Positions 24,106 to 32,266 of a stretch of DNA of 64,000 nt are shown piece after piece. Numbering within the stretch: position 1 is the stretch's first letter; each line of letters opens with the position of its first letter. Position numbers and translations under genes: made by a program. The stretch comes from Rhodoblastus sp963703385 (GTDB lineage Bacteria; Pseudomonadota; Alphaproteobacteria; Rhizobiales; Beijerinckiaceae): positions 62,001-126,000 of the forward strand of contig OY969816.1 in the NCBI GenBank assembly GCA_963703385.1. The letters run 5' to 3'. Below the pieces are notes generated by a model. The model ran no database searches. It was not told the origin of the DNA and saw nothing but the letters and a program-made list of their open reading frames with translations.

Positions 24106-25077
24106 TCACAAAAGCTTGTTCAGGCCCTTGATGTCGAAAGTCAGCGCCTTGCTCGGACAGACCTCCACGCACATGCCGCAGCGGGTGCAATCGGCGCCGA
24201 TGTTGATCCGCACGTCGTCAGCAAAGCCGATTTTCGTCATTTCCAGCACATGCGGCACCATGCAGACATCGCGGCATCTGCCCTCGTGCAGGCAGTTGGC
24301 GAGATCGTAGGTCACCGTCACCGGCGCGGTCGCGCCGACGAAGCCATAGGTCATGCCGATCGGGCAGATATAACGGCACCAGAACCGGCGCGAATAAAAA
24401 ACCTCGATCAGCAGCAGAACGCCGACCCAGATCAGGGCGAGCGACGCGCCATAGGTGAAGGCGCGCGACAGGATGCCGACCGGCGAAATCACCTCGAAGA
24501 CCGTATAGCCGGTGACCACGGCGAGCGCCGCGAAAACCACATAGAGCACGGTGCGCAGGCCGCGATGGAACTGATGGTCCTTCACCAGCCCGCGCCCGGC
24601 GAGCCACAGGTGCAGCATTTCCGCCCATTCCGCCAGCAGGTGATAGGGGCAGGCCCAGGCGCAGAAGCTCCGCCCGCCCACCAGCCACCAGATGAACACC
24701 ACGGTCGATGTGCCGATCACCAGATTGATCACGACATGTTTGTAGGCCAGCATGACCTGAAGCGCGGAATTGACGTCGGCCATGTGGAAGCCGACGAAGC
24801 GCGAGGCGGTCAGGGCGCCTTCGACGAGCTGGATGTCGGCGCGATAGGACAGCACGAACAGCAGATTGATGACGACGATCGAAATCCAGCGCCAGTTGCG
24901 CCAGAAATGGCTGTGATAATTCTCCTGACGCTCCTCGGCGATGCGGCGCTTGCGGTCGGCCTTGCCCTCCTTGCTGTTCTGCCGGGCGAATTCGGCCTGC
25001 GCCGCGGGCGTCAGGACATTGGGCTTGCGCGGCGCGCGTCCGAGCATCACCGCGAGATTGTCCAGCAGCCTGCGCAT
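24106..25077 (-). CDS. nosH: NapH-type membrane ferredoxin, menaquinol dehydrogenase subunit NosH
   Basis: Polytopic membrane protein of 323 residues with cytoplasmic and membrane Cys motifs. Four or so membrane segments are seen, two CxxxCP motifs follow the loops (FCAWACPYHLLAEW near 140, FWCRYICPIGMTYG near 227), then C-terminal ferredoxin motifs CLHEGRCRDVC near 260 and CTRCGMCVEVCPSKAL near 298. NapH-like proteins take electrons from menaquinol and work with NapG-like partners. It is the clade II replacement for NosR. It begins one base past the nosG stop and lies 89 bases before nosF. Confidence 0.9.
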   Translation of the reverse strand: MRRLLDNLAVMLGRAPRKPNVLTPAAQAEFARQNSKEGKADRKRRIAEERQENYHSHFWRNWRWISIVVINLLFVLSYRADIQLVEGALTASRFVGFHMADVNSALQVMLAYKHVVINLVIGTSTVVFIWWLVGGRSFCAWACPYHLLAEWAEMLHLWLAGRGLVKDHQFHRGLRTVLYVVFAALAVVTGYTVFEVISPVGILSRAFTYGASLALIWVGVLLLIEVFYSRRFWCRYICPIGMTYGFVGATAPVTVTYDLANCLHEGRCRDVCMVPHVLEMTKIGFADDVRINIGADCTRCGMCVEVCPSKALTFDIKGLNKLL

Positions 25078-25078
25078 C

Positions 25079-25849
25079 TTACGCTCCCTGTTGCGCCGGC
25101 CACACGGCGCGCGCGTCGACCACGATGGCGGCAGGCTCCGCCGGACACATCGTCTCGCAGAACCCGCAGCCGACGCAGGCTTGATGAACGACGGGAGTTC
25201 TGCGCCTGTCGCCGGGCTCGTCGGTCAGCTTTTCCATGGTGATCGCGCCAATGATCGGGCACTCGCGCACGCAGAGATCGCAGAGTTCGAGATCGTAGGG
25301 GTGCTCGGCCAGTTCGATCGGCTTCCAGCGGTTGACCGACATGTAGCGGTGCAGGATGTTCGAATGTTCGCCGCGCGCCACGCCCTTGAAGCCGCGGCCC
25401 TGGCGCGCCAGACAACGATCCGGCCCCGCAAGCCGCGCGACGCCCATCCGCACCTGTTCCTTGGTCTTAGTGTCGTGTGACAGCGCGCCGGTCGGACAAG
25501 CAAGCACGCATTGCGGGGCGTCGCAGGCGAAGTCGCAGCCCTGTTTGCGCGCGTCGAGGAAAGGCGTGCCGATGCCATAACCCTCGTCGATGTCGGCGAG
25601 ATGGATGGCATGGACCGGGCAGACCTGGACGCATTGTCCGCATTTGATGCAGGCGGCGAGGAATTCATGTTCGACGATCGCGCCCGGCGGCCGCAGGCGT
25701 TCGCGCCAGCGCCTGACGATGGGAATGAAGCCCAGCATCGACAGCCCGGTAAAAACGCCCGCCGCGACGGTCGAGCGCAGCAATCGGCGGCGATCCTCGC
25801 TCTTGAGCTTTTTCCCGTCGCGCTCGAACAATCGGTCGAAAAACGACAT
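25079..25849 (-). CDS. nosG: NapG-type periplasmic ferredoxin NosG
   Basis: Exported four-cluster ferredoxin of 256 residues and partner of NosH. The N-terminus has a Tat-like or anchor region (EDRRRLLRSTVAAGVFTGLS). Four [4Fe-4S] motifs follow: CIKCGQCVQVCP near 67, CDFACDAPQCVLACP near 104, CDLCVRECP near 191 and CVGCGFCETMCPAEP near 226. It is predicted to pass electrons from NosH to the cytochromes c. The ribosome site GGAGG overlaps the nosD stop, so the genes are cotranscribed. Confidence 0.92.
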   Translation of the reverse strand: MSFFDRLFERDGKKLKSEDRRRLLRSTVAAGVFTGLSMLGFIPIVRRWRERLRPPGAIVEHEFLAACIKCGQCVQVCPVHAIHLADIDEGYGIGTPFLDARKQGCDFACDAPQCVLACPTGALSHDTKTKEQVRMGVARLAGPDRCLARQGRGFKGVARGEHSNILHRYMSVNRWKPIELAEHPYDLELCDLCVRECPIIGAITMEKLTDEPGDRRRTPVVHQACVGCGFCETMCPAEPAAIVVDARAVWPAQQGA

Positions 25850-25851
25850 TT

Positions 25852-27099
25852 CTAGCCTCCCGCCGCCGCGCTTGCCTGGCTGAAAGGACGCGTCGCCGGC
25901 TTATTGTCGCGCAGGACGAGAACTGGCTTGGAGAGGGGCGCGAGCCGCGAAAGAAAGTCGATGCTTTCGAGCGCGGGCGAGCCTCGGTAGAAGCTGGCCA
26001 TCGGCGTATCCGCCCAGAGCCTGTCGGCATAGGAGTAGATTTCGAAAGGCGTCTCGCCGACGCCGGTGTGCTTGCGGTCGAAGCCCTGGTAGTCGTCCCA
26101 GTAATTGCCGTCCCATTGGCTGGCCATCGCGCCGCCGCCCTGCGCCGAGACATCGGTGAAATTGCCGATGAAATCGTTGCCGGTGAAGACATTGCCCTTC
26201 TGGTTGAGATGAAACTGCACGCCGATGCCGTTGAAGGCGAAACGATTGCCGCGAAGAATATTTGGCCGGTCGGGATCGGAGGGCGAATCGTCGTTGTAAA
26301 GGCCGATGGCGCAATCGATGATGAGATTGTTCTCGAGGGTTACGTTATCCGCCTCCTTGAGGCCGATGCCCTTGCCGACGGCGCCATTGCTGCGGGCGAT
26401 GCGATTGCCGACAAGCCTCAGGTCGCTGGAGAACATCGAGAATATGCCGACGCTGTCCTCGATATAGGTGTTGCCCTCGGCGACATTGCCGCCGGCGTAC
26501 ATGAAGTGTGTGCCGTAGCGGCCGTTTTCGATCCGGTTGCCCTTGAGCAGATTGCGGGTCGAATATTCGAAGATCACGTCGCGGTGGGCGATGACGTGAT
26601 TGCCTTCGATGCGGTTGTCGTTCGACCACCAGACGCGAATGCCGTCGCCGCGCAAGTCTTCCGTGCCCTCCCCGCCAATGATGCGGTTGTCGCGCAGGAT
26701 ATTGTTGTTCGAGCGCTGCACATCCAGGCCGATCAAGCAATCCTGCAGGACATTGTCCTTGACGATGCTGAAGCTGGCGTTCTGCATCAGCAGACAAGCG
26801 TCGCCATTTTCATGGCGCTGGCCGCTGTGCTCGATCTTCAATCCGGCGATCGTGATCTGGGAGCCGGTCAAGGTCAGCACCGTTCCCACGTCATTGCCGG
26901 TCAGGACGACGGCGCCGGCGCCGTCGATCGTCAAAGGCTTATTGATCACGACGGGTCCGGAATAGCGTCCTGGCGGCGGGTGCAGCACGCCGCCTGAAGG
27001 CGTGGCGTCCACCAGCTGCTGAAGCGGCGGCGCCTCTTCGCCCCGCGCCGCACCGGCGGCGGCGACCAAGGCGAAGACCGCCAAAGCGAGCGGTTTCAT
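25852..27099 (-). CDS. nosD: Periplasmic copper-site maturation protein NosD
   Basis: Beta-helix protein of 415 residues that works with NosFY in assembling the CuZ cluster. A Sec signal (MKPLALAVFALVAAAGAARG) is followed by about ten short parallel-helix repeats rich in Asn and Gly (DNRIEGNHVIAH, GNRIENGRYGTHFMYAGGN and similar) and the conserved C-terminal WDGNYWDDYQGFDRKHTGVG near 325. Start ATG 27099 overlaps the nosB stop as ATGA; the longer frame upstream is inside nosB. Confidence 0.94.
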   Translation of the reverse strand: MKPLALAVFALVAAAGAARGEEAPPLQQLVDATPSGGVLHPPPGRYSGPVVINKPLTIDGAGAVVLTGNDVGTVLTLTGSQITIAGLKIEHSGQRHENGDACLLMQNASFSIVKDNVLQDCLIGLDVQRSNNNILRDNRIIGGEGTEDLRGDGIRVWWSNDNRIEGNHVIAHRDVIFEYSTRNLLKGNRIENGRYGTHFMYAGGNVAEGNTYIEDSVGIFSMFSSDLRLVGNRIARSNGAVGKGIGLKEADNVTLENNLIIDCAIGLYNDDSPSDPDRPNILRGNRFAFNGIGVQFHLNQKGNVFTGNDFIGNFTDVSAQGGGAMASQWDGNYWDDYQGFDRKHTGVGETPFEIYSYADRLWADTPMASFYRGSPALESIDFLSRLAPLSKPVLVLRDNKPATRPFSQASAAAGG

Positions 27100-27761
27100 T
27101 TTCCGTCCTGCCCGCCTTGCAATTGCTTGCGCCGCAGCAGGACGGCGAGGATAAGGGCGAGCGAGGCGGCGAGCAGCAGGCCGAAACCATAGGTCGGATA
27201 GGAATAGGTGGAGAATTGCGCCACCATCCCTTCGCCGAACACCGTCGGCATGAAAGGCTTCACGGTAAATGCGCCCCATGAGCTGAGAGTATGGCCAAAA
27301 TACCACAACCAACCCGAATAATCAATGACAAAGCCCACGGGCACAATAATCGCGGGCAGCGCCAGCAGCCACCAATAGGGCCCGCCATAGAACATGAAGG
27401 CGATCAGCATCAGCCCCATAGCGGCGAACAGGTAGGGCGCGAGCATGATCTCGTAGTGGGCGCCGGACGCTATCGGCTTCATCCCGATATAATGGTTGAT
27501 CGTGTTCATCTCAGTCACGCAATCCAGCTCCTCGCTGTTCTCCACTTCGACCTCCGACCTGGGGCGCGTATGGCAGCCGTTCATGACGCCGTTGAAGTGA
27601 AACTCGATGCGGATGCCGTCGGGAAAGGCGTCTGGCGGGTATTGCGGCGCCGTGAGGGCGACCCACCAGATCGGCGAGAAATAAGCGACCGCGAGCAGAG
27701 CCATCGCGGCGAGAGTCAGCAGGCGGAACGGCGCCGCGCCTGGTTTTCGGGAGGTAGTCAT
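27096..27761 (-). CDS. nosB: NosB-like membrane protein of the clade II nos cluster
   Basis: A 221-residue membrane protein without a known enzymatic motif. Four membrane segments are visible: one near residues 14-32, then after a large polar domain near 118, 143 and 195. The domain between the first and second contains ALTAPQYPPDAFPDGIRIEF and NTINHYIGMKPI, the stretch shared by NosB-type proteins of clade II clusters. Its function is not established; it is a marker of this cluster type. ATG 27761 was chosen by position before the first membrane segment. It overlaps nosD. Confidence 0.8.
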   Translation of the reverse strand: MTTSRKPGAAPFRLLTLAAMALLAVAYFSPIWWVALTAPQYPPDAFPDGIRIEFHFNGVMNGCHTRPRSEVEVENSEELDCVTEMNTINHYIGMKPIASGAHYEIMLAPYLFAAMGLMLIAFMFYGGPYWWLLALPAIIVPVGFVIDYSGWLWYFGHTLSSWGAFTVKPFMPTVFGEGMVAQFSTYSYPTYGFGLLLAASLALILAVLLRRKQLQGGQDGK

Positions 27762-28017
27762 TGAGCGCTCCGCATGAATTAGGGATTGAGGCGGAACTAC
27801 GTCCAGCCTCGTTCCTGAGCCTGTCGCCAATCTGGCGCATTTAGCCGGCAACGACTATGCGATTGAGCAAACAGCGGTATGATGACCGGCTTTTTAAGGG
27901 CCGAAATAAGAAACCGGGGCGCGTCGATCGCACGCCAATAATGACATGCGACGAAAGCGCCCCGCCCGCCGGATGTTTCACGTCATCACAGGCGATCCGC
28001 GGCCTTTGCCCGACATC

Positions 28018-28776
28018 TCATTGGAAATCAGGGTTTTTCCAGCCCTTCGGGCCGAGCTTGTCCTTCGGCGGCGACAGCTGTGAGACATAGCTCAGCACGT
28101 CCACCATGTCCTTGTCGGAGAAATTCTTGATTTGCGCGATCATATCGGGATTGGCGTTGCGCCGCTTGCCTTGCTGGACCCACTGGAACTCGCGCAAAAG
28201 ATATTCGTAATGCTGGCCCTGGATGCGCGGGTAGTATTTCTCTTCGTTGCCCTCGCCGTTGTCGCCGTGGCAGCGCACGCAATTGTCGGCATAGAGCTTG
28301 GCGCCATGGGCGAGGTCCGCCGTGGCCGGGCCTTTGCCATTGTCCGGATCCATCGGCAGGGCGGCGATATAGGCGGTCACGTCCGAAACCGATTGGTCGC
28401 CGCCGATCTCGGAGGTCAGCGCGAAGGGATACATGGTCGGATTGTCGCGGTTGCCTTCGCGGATGTCGGTCAATTGCTTGATCAGCACGGTGCGATGCTG
28501 CCCCGCGAGTTCGGGGAAGGTGCCGTCCACGCGGCCCCAGCCTTCCGGCATGTGGCAGGCCGAGCAAACCTCGAACACTTCCCTGCCATGCTTGAGGTCG
28601 GGCTTCAGCTCCAGCGCCTTTTCGCGCTCGCCGCCCTTGACCATCCATTCATGTTTCTTGCCCTCGGTGTCCACCGTCACCTTGGAGGCGTCGGCTTTCG
28701 GCGCAGGTTCAGCCGCTCGAACAGCGGTTGACAACGCAAGAACCGAAACCAGCGCAAAAGCGATCTTCGTCTTCAT
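28018..28776 (-). CDS. Exported dihaem cytochrome c, nos cluster
   Basis: Periplasmic electron carrier of 252 residues. Signal peptide at 1-22 (FALVSVLALSTAVRAA). Two haem c motifs: CSACH near residue 77 and CVRCH near 171, each followed by a Met-containing stretch that may give the sixth ligand. The two halves resemble tandem cytochrome c4/c553-like domains. Monohaem NosC1 and NosC2 occupy this place in epsilonproteobacterial clusters, so this is probably the functional counterpart passing electrons from NosGH to NosZ. That role is inferred. Confidence 0.9.
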   Translation of the reverse strand: MKTKIAFALVSVLALSTAVRAAEPAPKADASKVTVDTEGKKHEWMVKGGEREKALELKPDLKHGREVFEVCSACHMPEGWGRVDGTFPELAGQHRTVLIKQLTDIREGNRDNPTMYPFALTSEIGGDQSVSDVTAYIAALPMDPDNGKGPATADLAHGAKLYADNCVRCHGDNGEGNEEKYYPRIQGQHYEYLLREFQWVQQGKRRNANPDMIAQIKNFSDKDMVDVLSYVSQLSPPKDKLGPKGWKNPDFQ

Positions 28777-28860
28777 GTCCTTCTCCATTGGAATCGGCCC
28801 GCCTCGACCACGGCGTGAATCCGCCTAGCGATACACGCCGCGCAGCCGTCGATCAAGCGC

Positions 28861-28875
28861 CTGTTATCATGACAG
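28861..28875. promoter_or_regulatory. Near-perfect 15-base palindrome before the dihaem cytochrome
   Basis: CTGTTATCATGACAG, symmetric except one mismatched pair plus the centre, 85 bases upstream of the cytochrome start at 28776. It could be an operator or a promoter element for internal transcription of the downstream nos genes. No recognised regulator family could be assigned. Confidence 0.3.
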
Positions 28876-28927
28876 ATTATTTATTGCGCCCAGGTCCGCT
28901 CGGGATTTTGCCGGCGCGCAAACTGCA

Positions 28928-29578
28928 TTACTTTCCCGCCGCGCGATTGACCTGCGACAGATATTCCGCGAGCGCGTCGATGTCGGCGCCGCTCAGGCGC
29001 GCGACCATCGTCCGCATCACCCTGGAGCGGCCGTTGGCGCGCACCCCGTCGCGGATTTCCTTGATCTGCAGGGCGAGATAATTCGCTTTCTGTCCGCCGA
29101 TCACCGGATAGCCGGCGATGGGCTTGATTCCCGCGGGACCATGGCATCCGACGCAACCTGACTTGCCATAGAGCTCCGCCCCCTGTGCGGCCTTGGCGGC
29201 GTCGCCCGGTTTGATCGGCGGCGGCGGCAGAGTCGAGAGCCAGGCGGCGATGGTCTTCAATTCCTGGTCGCTGACGATGCTCATCACGTCCTTCATCGCC
29301 TGCGTGCGCGGGTAGCCGCGCGCATCGGGGCCGGAGACGCGCTTGCCTGCCGCTATGTCCTTCATCTGTTCATAGAGATAGGCCTGGCTTTGTCCGGCGA
29401 GATTGGGGTACATCAAGATCGCCTTGGCGCCGTCCTTGCCGTGACACGCGAAGCAGGTGCGGGTCATGAAGAGCTGCTTGCCCGTCGCCGCGTCTTCCGC
29501 ATGGGCGGGAACGTTCAGCGCCGCCAGGATCGTGGCGAGCGACAAAGCGGCGAGCTTCGATTTTGTCCGAAAATTCAT
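28928..29578 (-). CDS. Exported dihaem cytochrome c next to nosZ
   Basis: Cytochrome c4-like protein of 216 residues. Signal 1-27 (LAALSLATILAALNVPAHAE). Haem motifs CFACH near residue 42 and CVGCH near 142; each half ends with a helix typical of class I cytochromes. It is the first gene after nosZ and is separated from it by a terminator hairpin. Likely direct electron donor to NosZ, in place of the covalently attached haem domain of Wolinella-type NosZ. Start at MNFRTKSK (29578) gives the signal peptide; the frame extends upstream without a purpose. Confidence 0.9.
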   Translation of the reverse strand: MNFRTKSKLAALSLATILAALNVPAHAEDAATGKQLFMTRTCFACHGKDGAKAILMYPNLAGQSQAYLYEQMKDIAAGKRVSGPDARGYPRTQAMKDVMSIVSDQELKTIAAWLSTLPPPPIKPGDAAKAAQGAELYGKSGCVGCHGPAGIKPIAGYPVIGGQKANYLALQIKEIRDGVRANGRSRVMRTMVARLSGADIDALAEYLSQVNRAAGK

Positions 29579-29604
29579 GGCTGATCGCGCCGTTGTTTGA
29601 TCTG

Positions 29605-29632
29605 AAAAAAAGGGGGCGGAAGATCCGCCCCC
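29605..29632 (-). terminator. Rho-independent terminator between nosZ and the first cytochrome c
   Basis: Minus-strand stem GGGGGCGGA / TCCGCCCCC with loop TCT, followed by seven T (plus-strand A run 29605-29611). It lies 18 bases after the nosZ stop and 26 bases before the cytochrome start. It should make nosZ the most abundant message, with read-through to the accessory genes. Confidence 0.9.
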
Positions 29633-29650
29633 CAGAGTTTTCCGCAAGGC

Positions 29651-31951
29651 TTACTGAACCTTTTTCGCGCCATTCTGTTCGAGATAGGTCTTGGCGCGCA
29701 GGCCGATGTCGGCGGCTTTCACCTGATATTGCCACCATTGGTTCGCCCACAGCATGGCGTTCTGCCAGTCCTTCTTCTTGGAGAAGTCGTCGGCCTTGGC
29801 GCGCGCGTCCTTGGCGAAATTGAGCTGATCGGTCGCATCCGTCACCAGCCCCACCACCGTCGGGAAATCCTTGTAATTGACGGAGGTGATATAGGCGACG
29901 ACGCCGTCGATCACCTTTTGGGTGTCGAGGTCCTGCTTGTACTGCTTGTCGAAATCGGCCTCGGTATAGGTCTGGCCGGTGCTATAAGTGGCAGGCAATA
30001 CCGTCGCGGCGCCCTTGGGCCCGACCATCAGATAGCCTTCCATCTCCAGATGCAGCGCCGAGCAGAATTCGGTGCAGTAATAGGAATAGACGCCCGGTTT
30101 GACGTTCGTGATCGTCGCCGAGGCGGTCTTGCCCGGCTCCAGCGACAGGTTGATGTCATGCTGGGCGACCGCGAAGCCGTGGGTCTCGTCTTCCGCGCGC
30201 TCGGCGTTGGTCCAGTGGAAGATCACCGAATCGCCTTCCTGCGCCTGAACGATCTCCGGATTGTAATGCGAACGGATGACCGTGCCGAAGACCTCGACCT
30301 TGCCCGGCGAACGATCGACATGCTCCGATCCCGGTCGAACTTCGAAGGCCGATTTCTCCTCGGTGCGGCTGTTGGTGCCATATTTATAGCGGATCAACGG
30401 TTTCAGCTTCTTGATGTCGATCGCCACGGCGTAATGCGGCTCGCCGAGCGGCAGCGGCATGTCATAGAGCAGCTTCATCTTCGGGCCGCTGATGTCGATC
30501 AGCTCCTCGTTTTGCGGATGGAGGGGGCCGACGGGGTCGAAGCGGTCGATGGCGAGCTTGTTGAGCGCGACAAGATAACGGCCGGACGGGTGCTCTGTGT
30601 CGCCTCCCGGAACCATCAGATGGCCGATGTTGTAATAGACGGGGATCTTGTCGAGCACCTTGCCCTGGCAATAGTCCCACTTCACCACCTCGCTGTCGAC
30701 ATAGAGCGAAGTATAGACTTGGCACGGCACGCTGCTGAACTGGCTGTGGAGCGGACCGAGGCCCAGCGCCACCTGGGCATGCAGCGACTTTTGCATATCG
30801 AGGATCGGGATCCCATAGGGATCCTTGCCGGCGAAATCCTTGGCCTCGATCAACTTCTGCATCTTGTCGAAGTCAAACACCGAGCCGTGCGTGTCGAGCT
30901 TGCCGTCAACGACGACATATTTGCCGTCGGGAGAGACATCGACGCCATGTGGGCTCTTCGGTTCGGGCACGAGATAGACCAGTCCCTCGTCGATCGCGGT
31001 CTTGAGGGAAATGACGGGCATCCCTTTGATTTTTGTGTATTTGCCAGCTTTGAAGACCGCTTCCGCCTTCTTCCAGTTGATCATGTGCATGAAGTCGGTG
31101 TCATGGGCTGAGCAGCCCGCCTCGAACGGCGGACGGCCGGACTCGATGCCGCCGATATAGCGTTCGGTGCACAGCGAATTGGTGAACGACCAGTCGTTCG
31201 ACGGACCCTTGCCGGTCGAGCTCAGGTCCTGGGTATAGGGCGGAAGCTCGATGGAGAAGGAATTCTCGGGGTCGATCAGGCCCTTTTCCCGGTTGAATTT
31301 CCAATAGGTGATGAGGCCGCGGAATTTGTCGTTGAACTCGCTGAGCGGCGCGTAGCCGCGGCCGAGCGGCGCGGGATATTGCGTCGCCTCGACGACATAT
31401 TCGCTGTTGTTGGTGACAAAGGCTCCGCCGTGGTCGGTATTCATCAGCGGATTAACGACGATCTGATGCGTCTCGAAATCCTTGAGGCCGAGGACGGCGA
31501 TGCGGGCGGACGATTTGTCGTTGATGAACAGATATTGGCCGTCGTAATCGCCATTGGTCTTCGACAAACTCGGGTGATGCGTGTCGCCCCAGGTGAGCGG
31601 CCCGCCCTCGGGCGTCTTGGACCCGGCGAGGACCGCCTTCGATTCGTCGTCATAGCCATAGCCCTGCCAGGAGTCGGGCTGAAACACCGCGACATATTTG
31701 ATGATCTTCATCGACGGAATGCCGAAGACGATAATGCCGCCCTGCTGGCCGCCCGATGCAAAGGCGACATATTCGTCTCGCCCGCCGCTCGGCAAATACG
31801 TCTTGGCGGCGGCGAGCAGATTCTCGTCCGTCAGGTTGCGGCGCTTCATCACATCCTGAAGCGATTCATCCCCGAAGGCGGAGCCGACGAAAGCGGCCGT
31901 CATTCCCAGCACGCCTGCGAGCATCGTGGTTTTCATCAGTATGGATTTCAT
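29651..31951 (-). CDS. nosZ: Nitrous oxide reductase NosZ, clade II (Sec-exported), long form
   Basis: Reduces N2O to N2 in the periplasm. It has 766 residues. The signal (MLAGVLGMTAAFVGSAFG) lacks a twin-Arg motif, so Sec export and clade II. The CuZ part has GDTHHPSLSKTNGDYDG near residue 119, the clade II form of the His motif, and further His in ADTDHGGAF-type and PKSPHGVDV stretches. The CuA cupredoxin domain has YYCTEFCSALHLEMEGYLMV near 622-641. A further 120 or so residues without any Cys follow, longer than clade I enzymes and lacking the haem c domain of Wolinella NosZ. Start chosen at 31951 with AGGGGG upstream. Confidence 0.97.
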   Translation of the reverse strand: MKSILMKTTMLAGVLGMTAAFVGSAFGDESLQDVMKRRNLTDENLLAAAKTYLPSGGRDEYVAFASGGQQGGIIVFGIPSMKIIKYVAVFQPDSWQGYGYDDESKAVLAGSKTPEGGPLTWGDTHHPSLSKTNGDYDGQYLFINDKSSARIAVLGLKDFETHQIVVNPLMNTDHGGAFVTNNSEYVVEATQYPAPLGRGYAPLSEFNDKFRGLITYWKFNREKGLIDPENSFSIELPPYTQDLSSTGKGPSNDWSFTNSLCTERYIGGIESGRPPFEAGCSAHDTDFMHMINWKKAEAVFKAGKYTKIKGMPVISLKTAIDEGLVYLVPEPKSPHGVDVSPDGKYVVVDGKLDTHGSVFDFDKMQKLIEAKDFAGKDPYGIPILDMQKSLHAQVALGLGPLHSQFSSVPCQVYTSLYVDSEVVKWDYCQGKVLDKIPVYYNIGHLMVPGGDTEHPSGRYLVALNKLAIDRFDPVGPLHPQNEELIDISGPKMKLLYDMPLPLGEPHYAVAIDIKKLKPLIRYKYGTNSRTEEKSAFEVRPGSEHVDRSPGKVEVFGTVIRSHYNPEIVQAQEGDSVIFHWTNAERAEDETHGFAVAQHDINLSLEPGKTASATITNVKPGVYSYYCTEFCSALHLEMEGYLMVGPKGAATVLPATYSTGQTYTEADFDKQYKQDLDTQKVIDGVVAYITSVNYKDFPTVVGLVTDATDQLNFAKDARAKADDFSKKKDWQNAMLWANQWWQYQVKAADIGLRAKTYLEQNGAKKVQ

Positions 31952-32266
31952 TTTTGCCCCCTTCGGCAAAAGCACCCGCTCATGCGGCGGAACGCCCGCG
32001 CCGCTCGCCTCGACCCGCGAAGCTGCGTCAACGCGGCGAAAATAGACGCTTGGTGTTGAGGCGCCTTGATTTAGGTTAAATCCGGCGATGCGAATTATTG
32101 GAAAGGCTTCAAAATCAATATAAAGCAACATTGTTGCGCTGAAGCAAACAGACGCCGCGGAGCCCGTTGACATGGGTTTCGGCGCCGCCTACGCCCCTCG
32201 CGAGGGCGGGAACCTGTCGTGGCGGACGCGCCCAGGGCCACACGGTCTTACAAAGAGATTCTTGCG
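31952..32266. other. Divergent nosZ/cytochrome control region
   Basis: 315 bases holding the nosZ promoter (32032-32079), a small palindrome GCAAC-ATT-GTTGC at 32125-32137 and a TATAAA at 32119-32124 that could be the -10 for the plus-strand cytochrome. A GTG at 32219 would give the cytochrome a longer N-terminus. Confidence 0.6.
32032..32079 (-). promoter_or_regulatory. Class II FNR/NNR-type promoter of nosZ
   Basis: Box TTAAC-CTAA-ATCAA (minus strand; plus 32066-32079) followed after 21 bases by TATTTT (plus 32039-32044). The start would be near 32032, placing the box centre about 40.5 bases upstream, which is class II activator geometry. The 5' leader would be about 80 bases. The box matches the asymmetric NNR form. 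Confidence 0.62.

Noticed and set aside
24076..25242. Plus-strand frame of 388 codons opposite nosG/nosH
   Set aside because: Antisense to two clear nos genes, rich in His/Asp/Arg from reverse GC bias and without a known motif.
29729..31111. Plus-strand frame of 460 codons opposite nosZ
   Set aside because: Shadow of nosZ; no domain, no ribosome-binding site and no match to any family I know.
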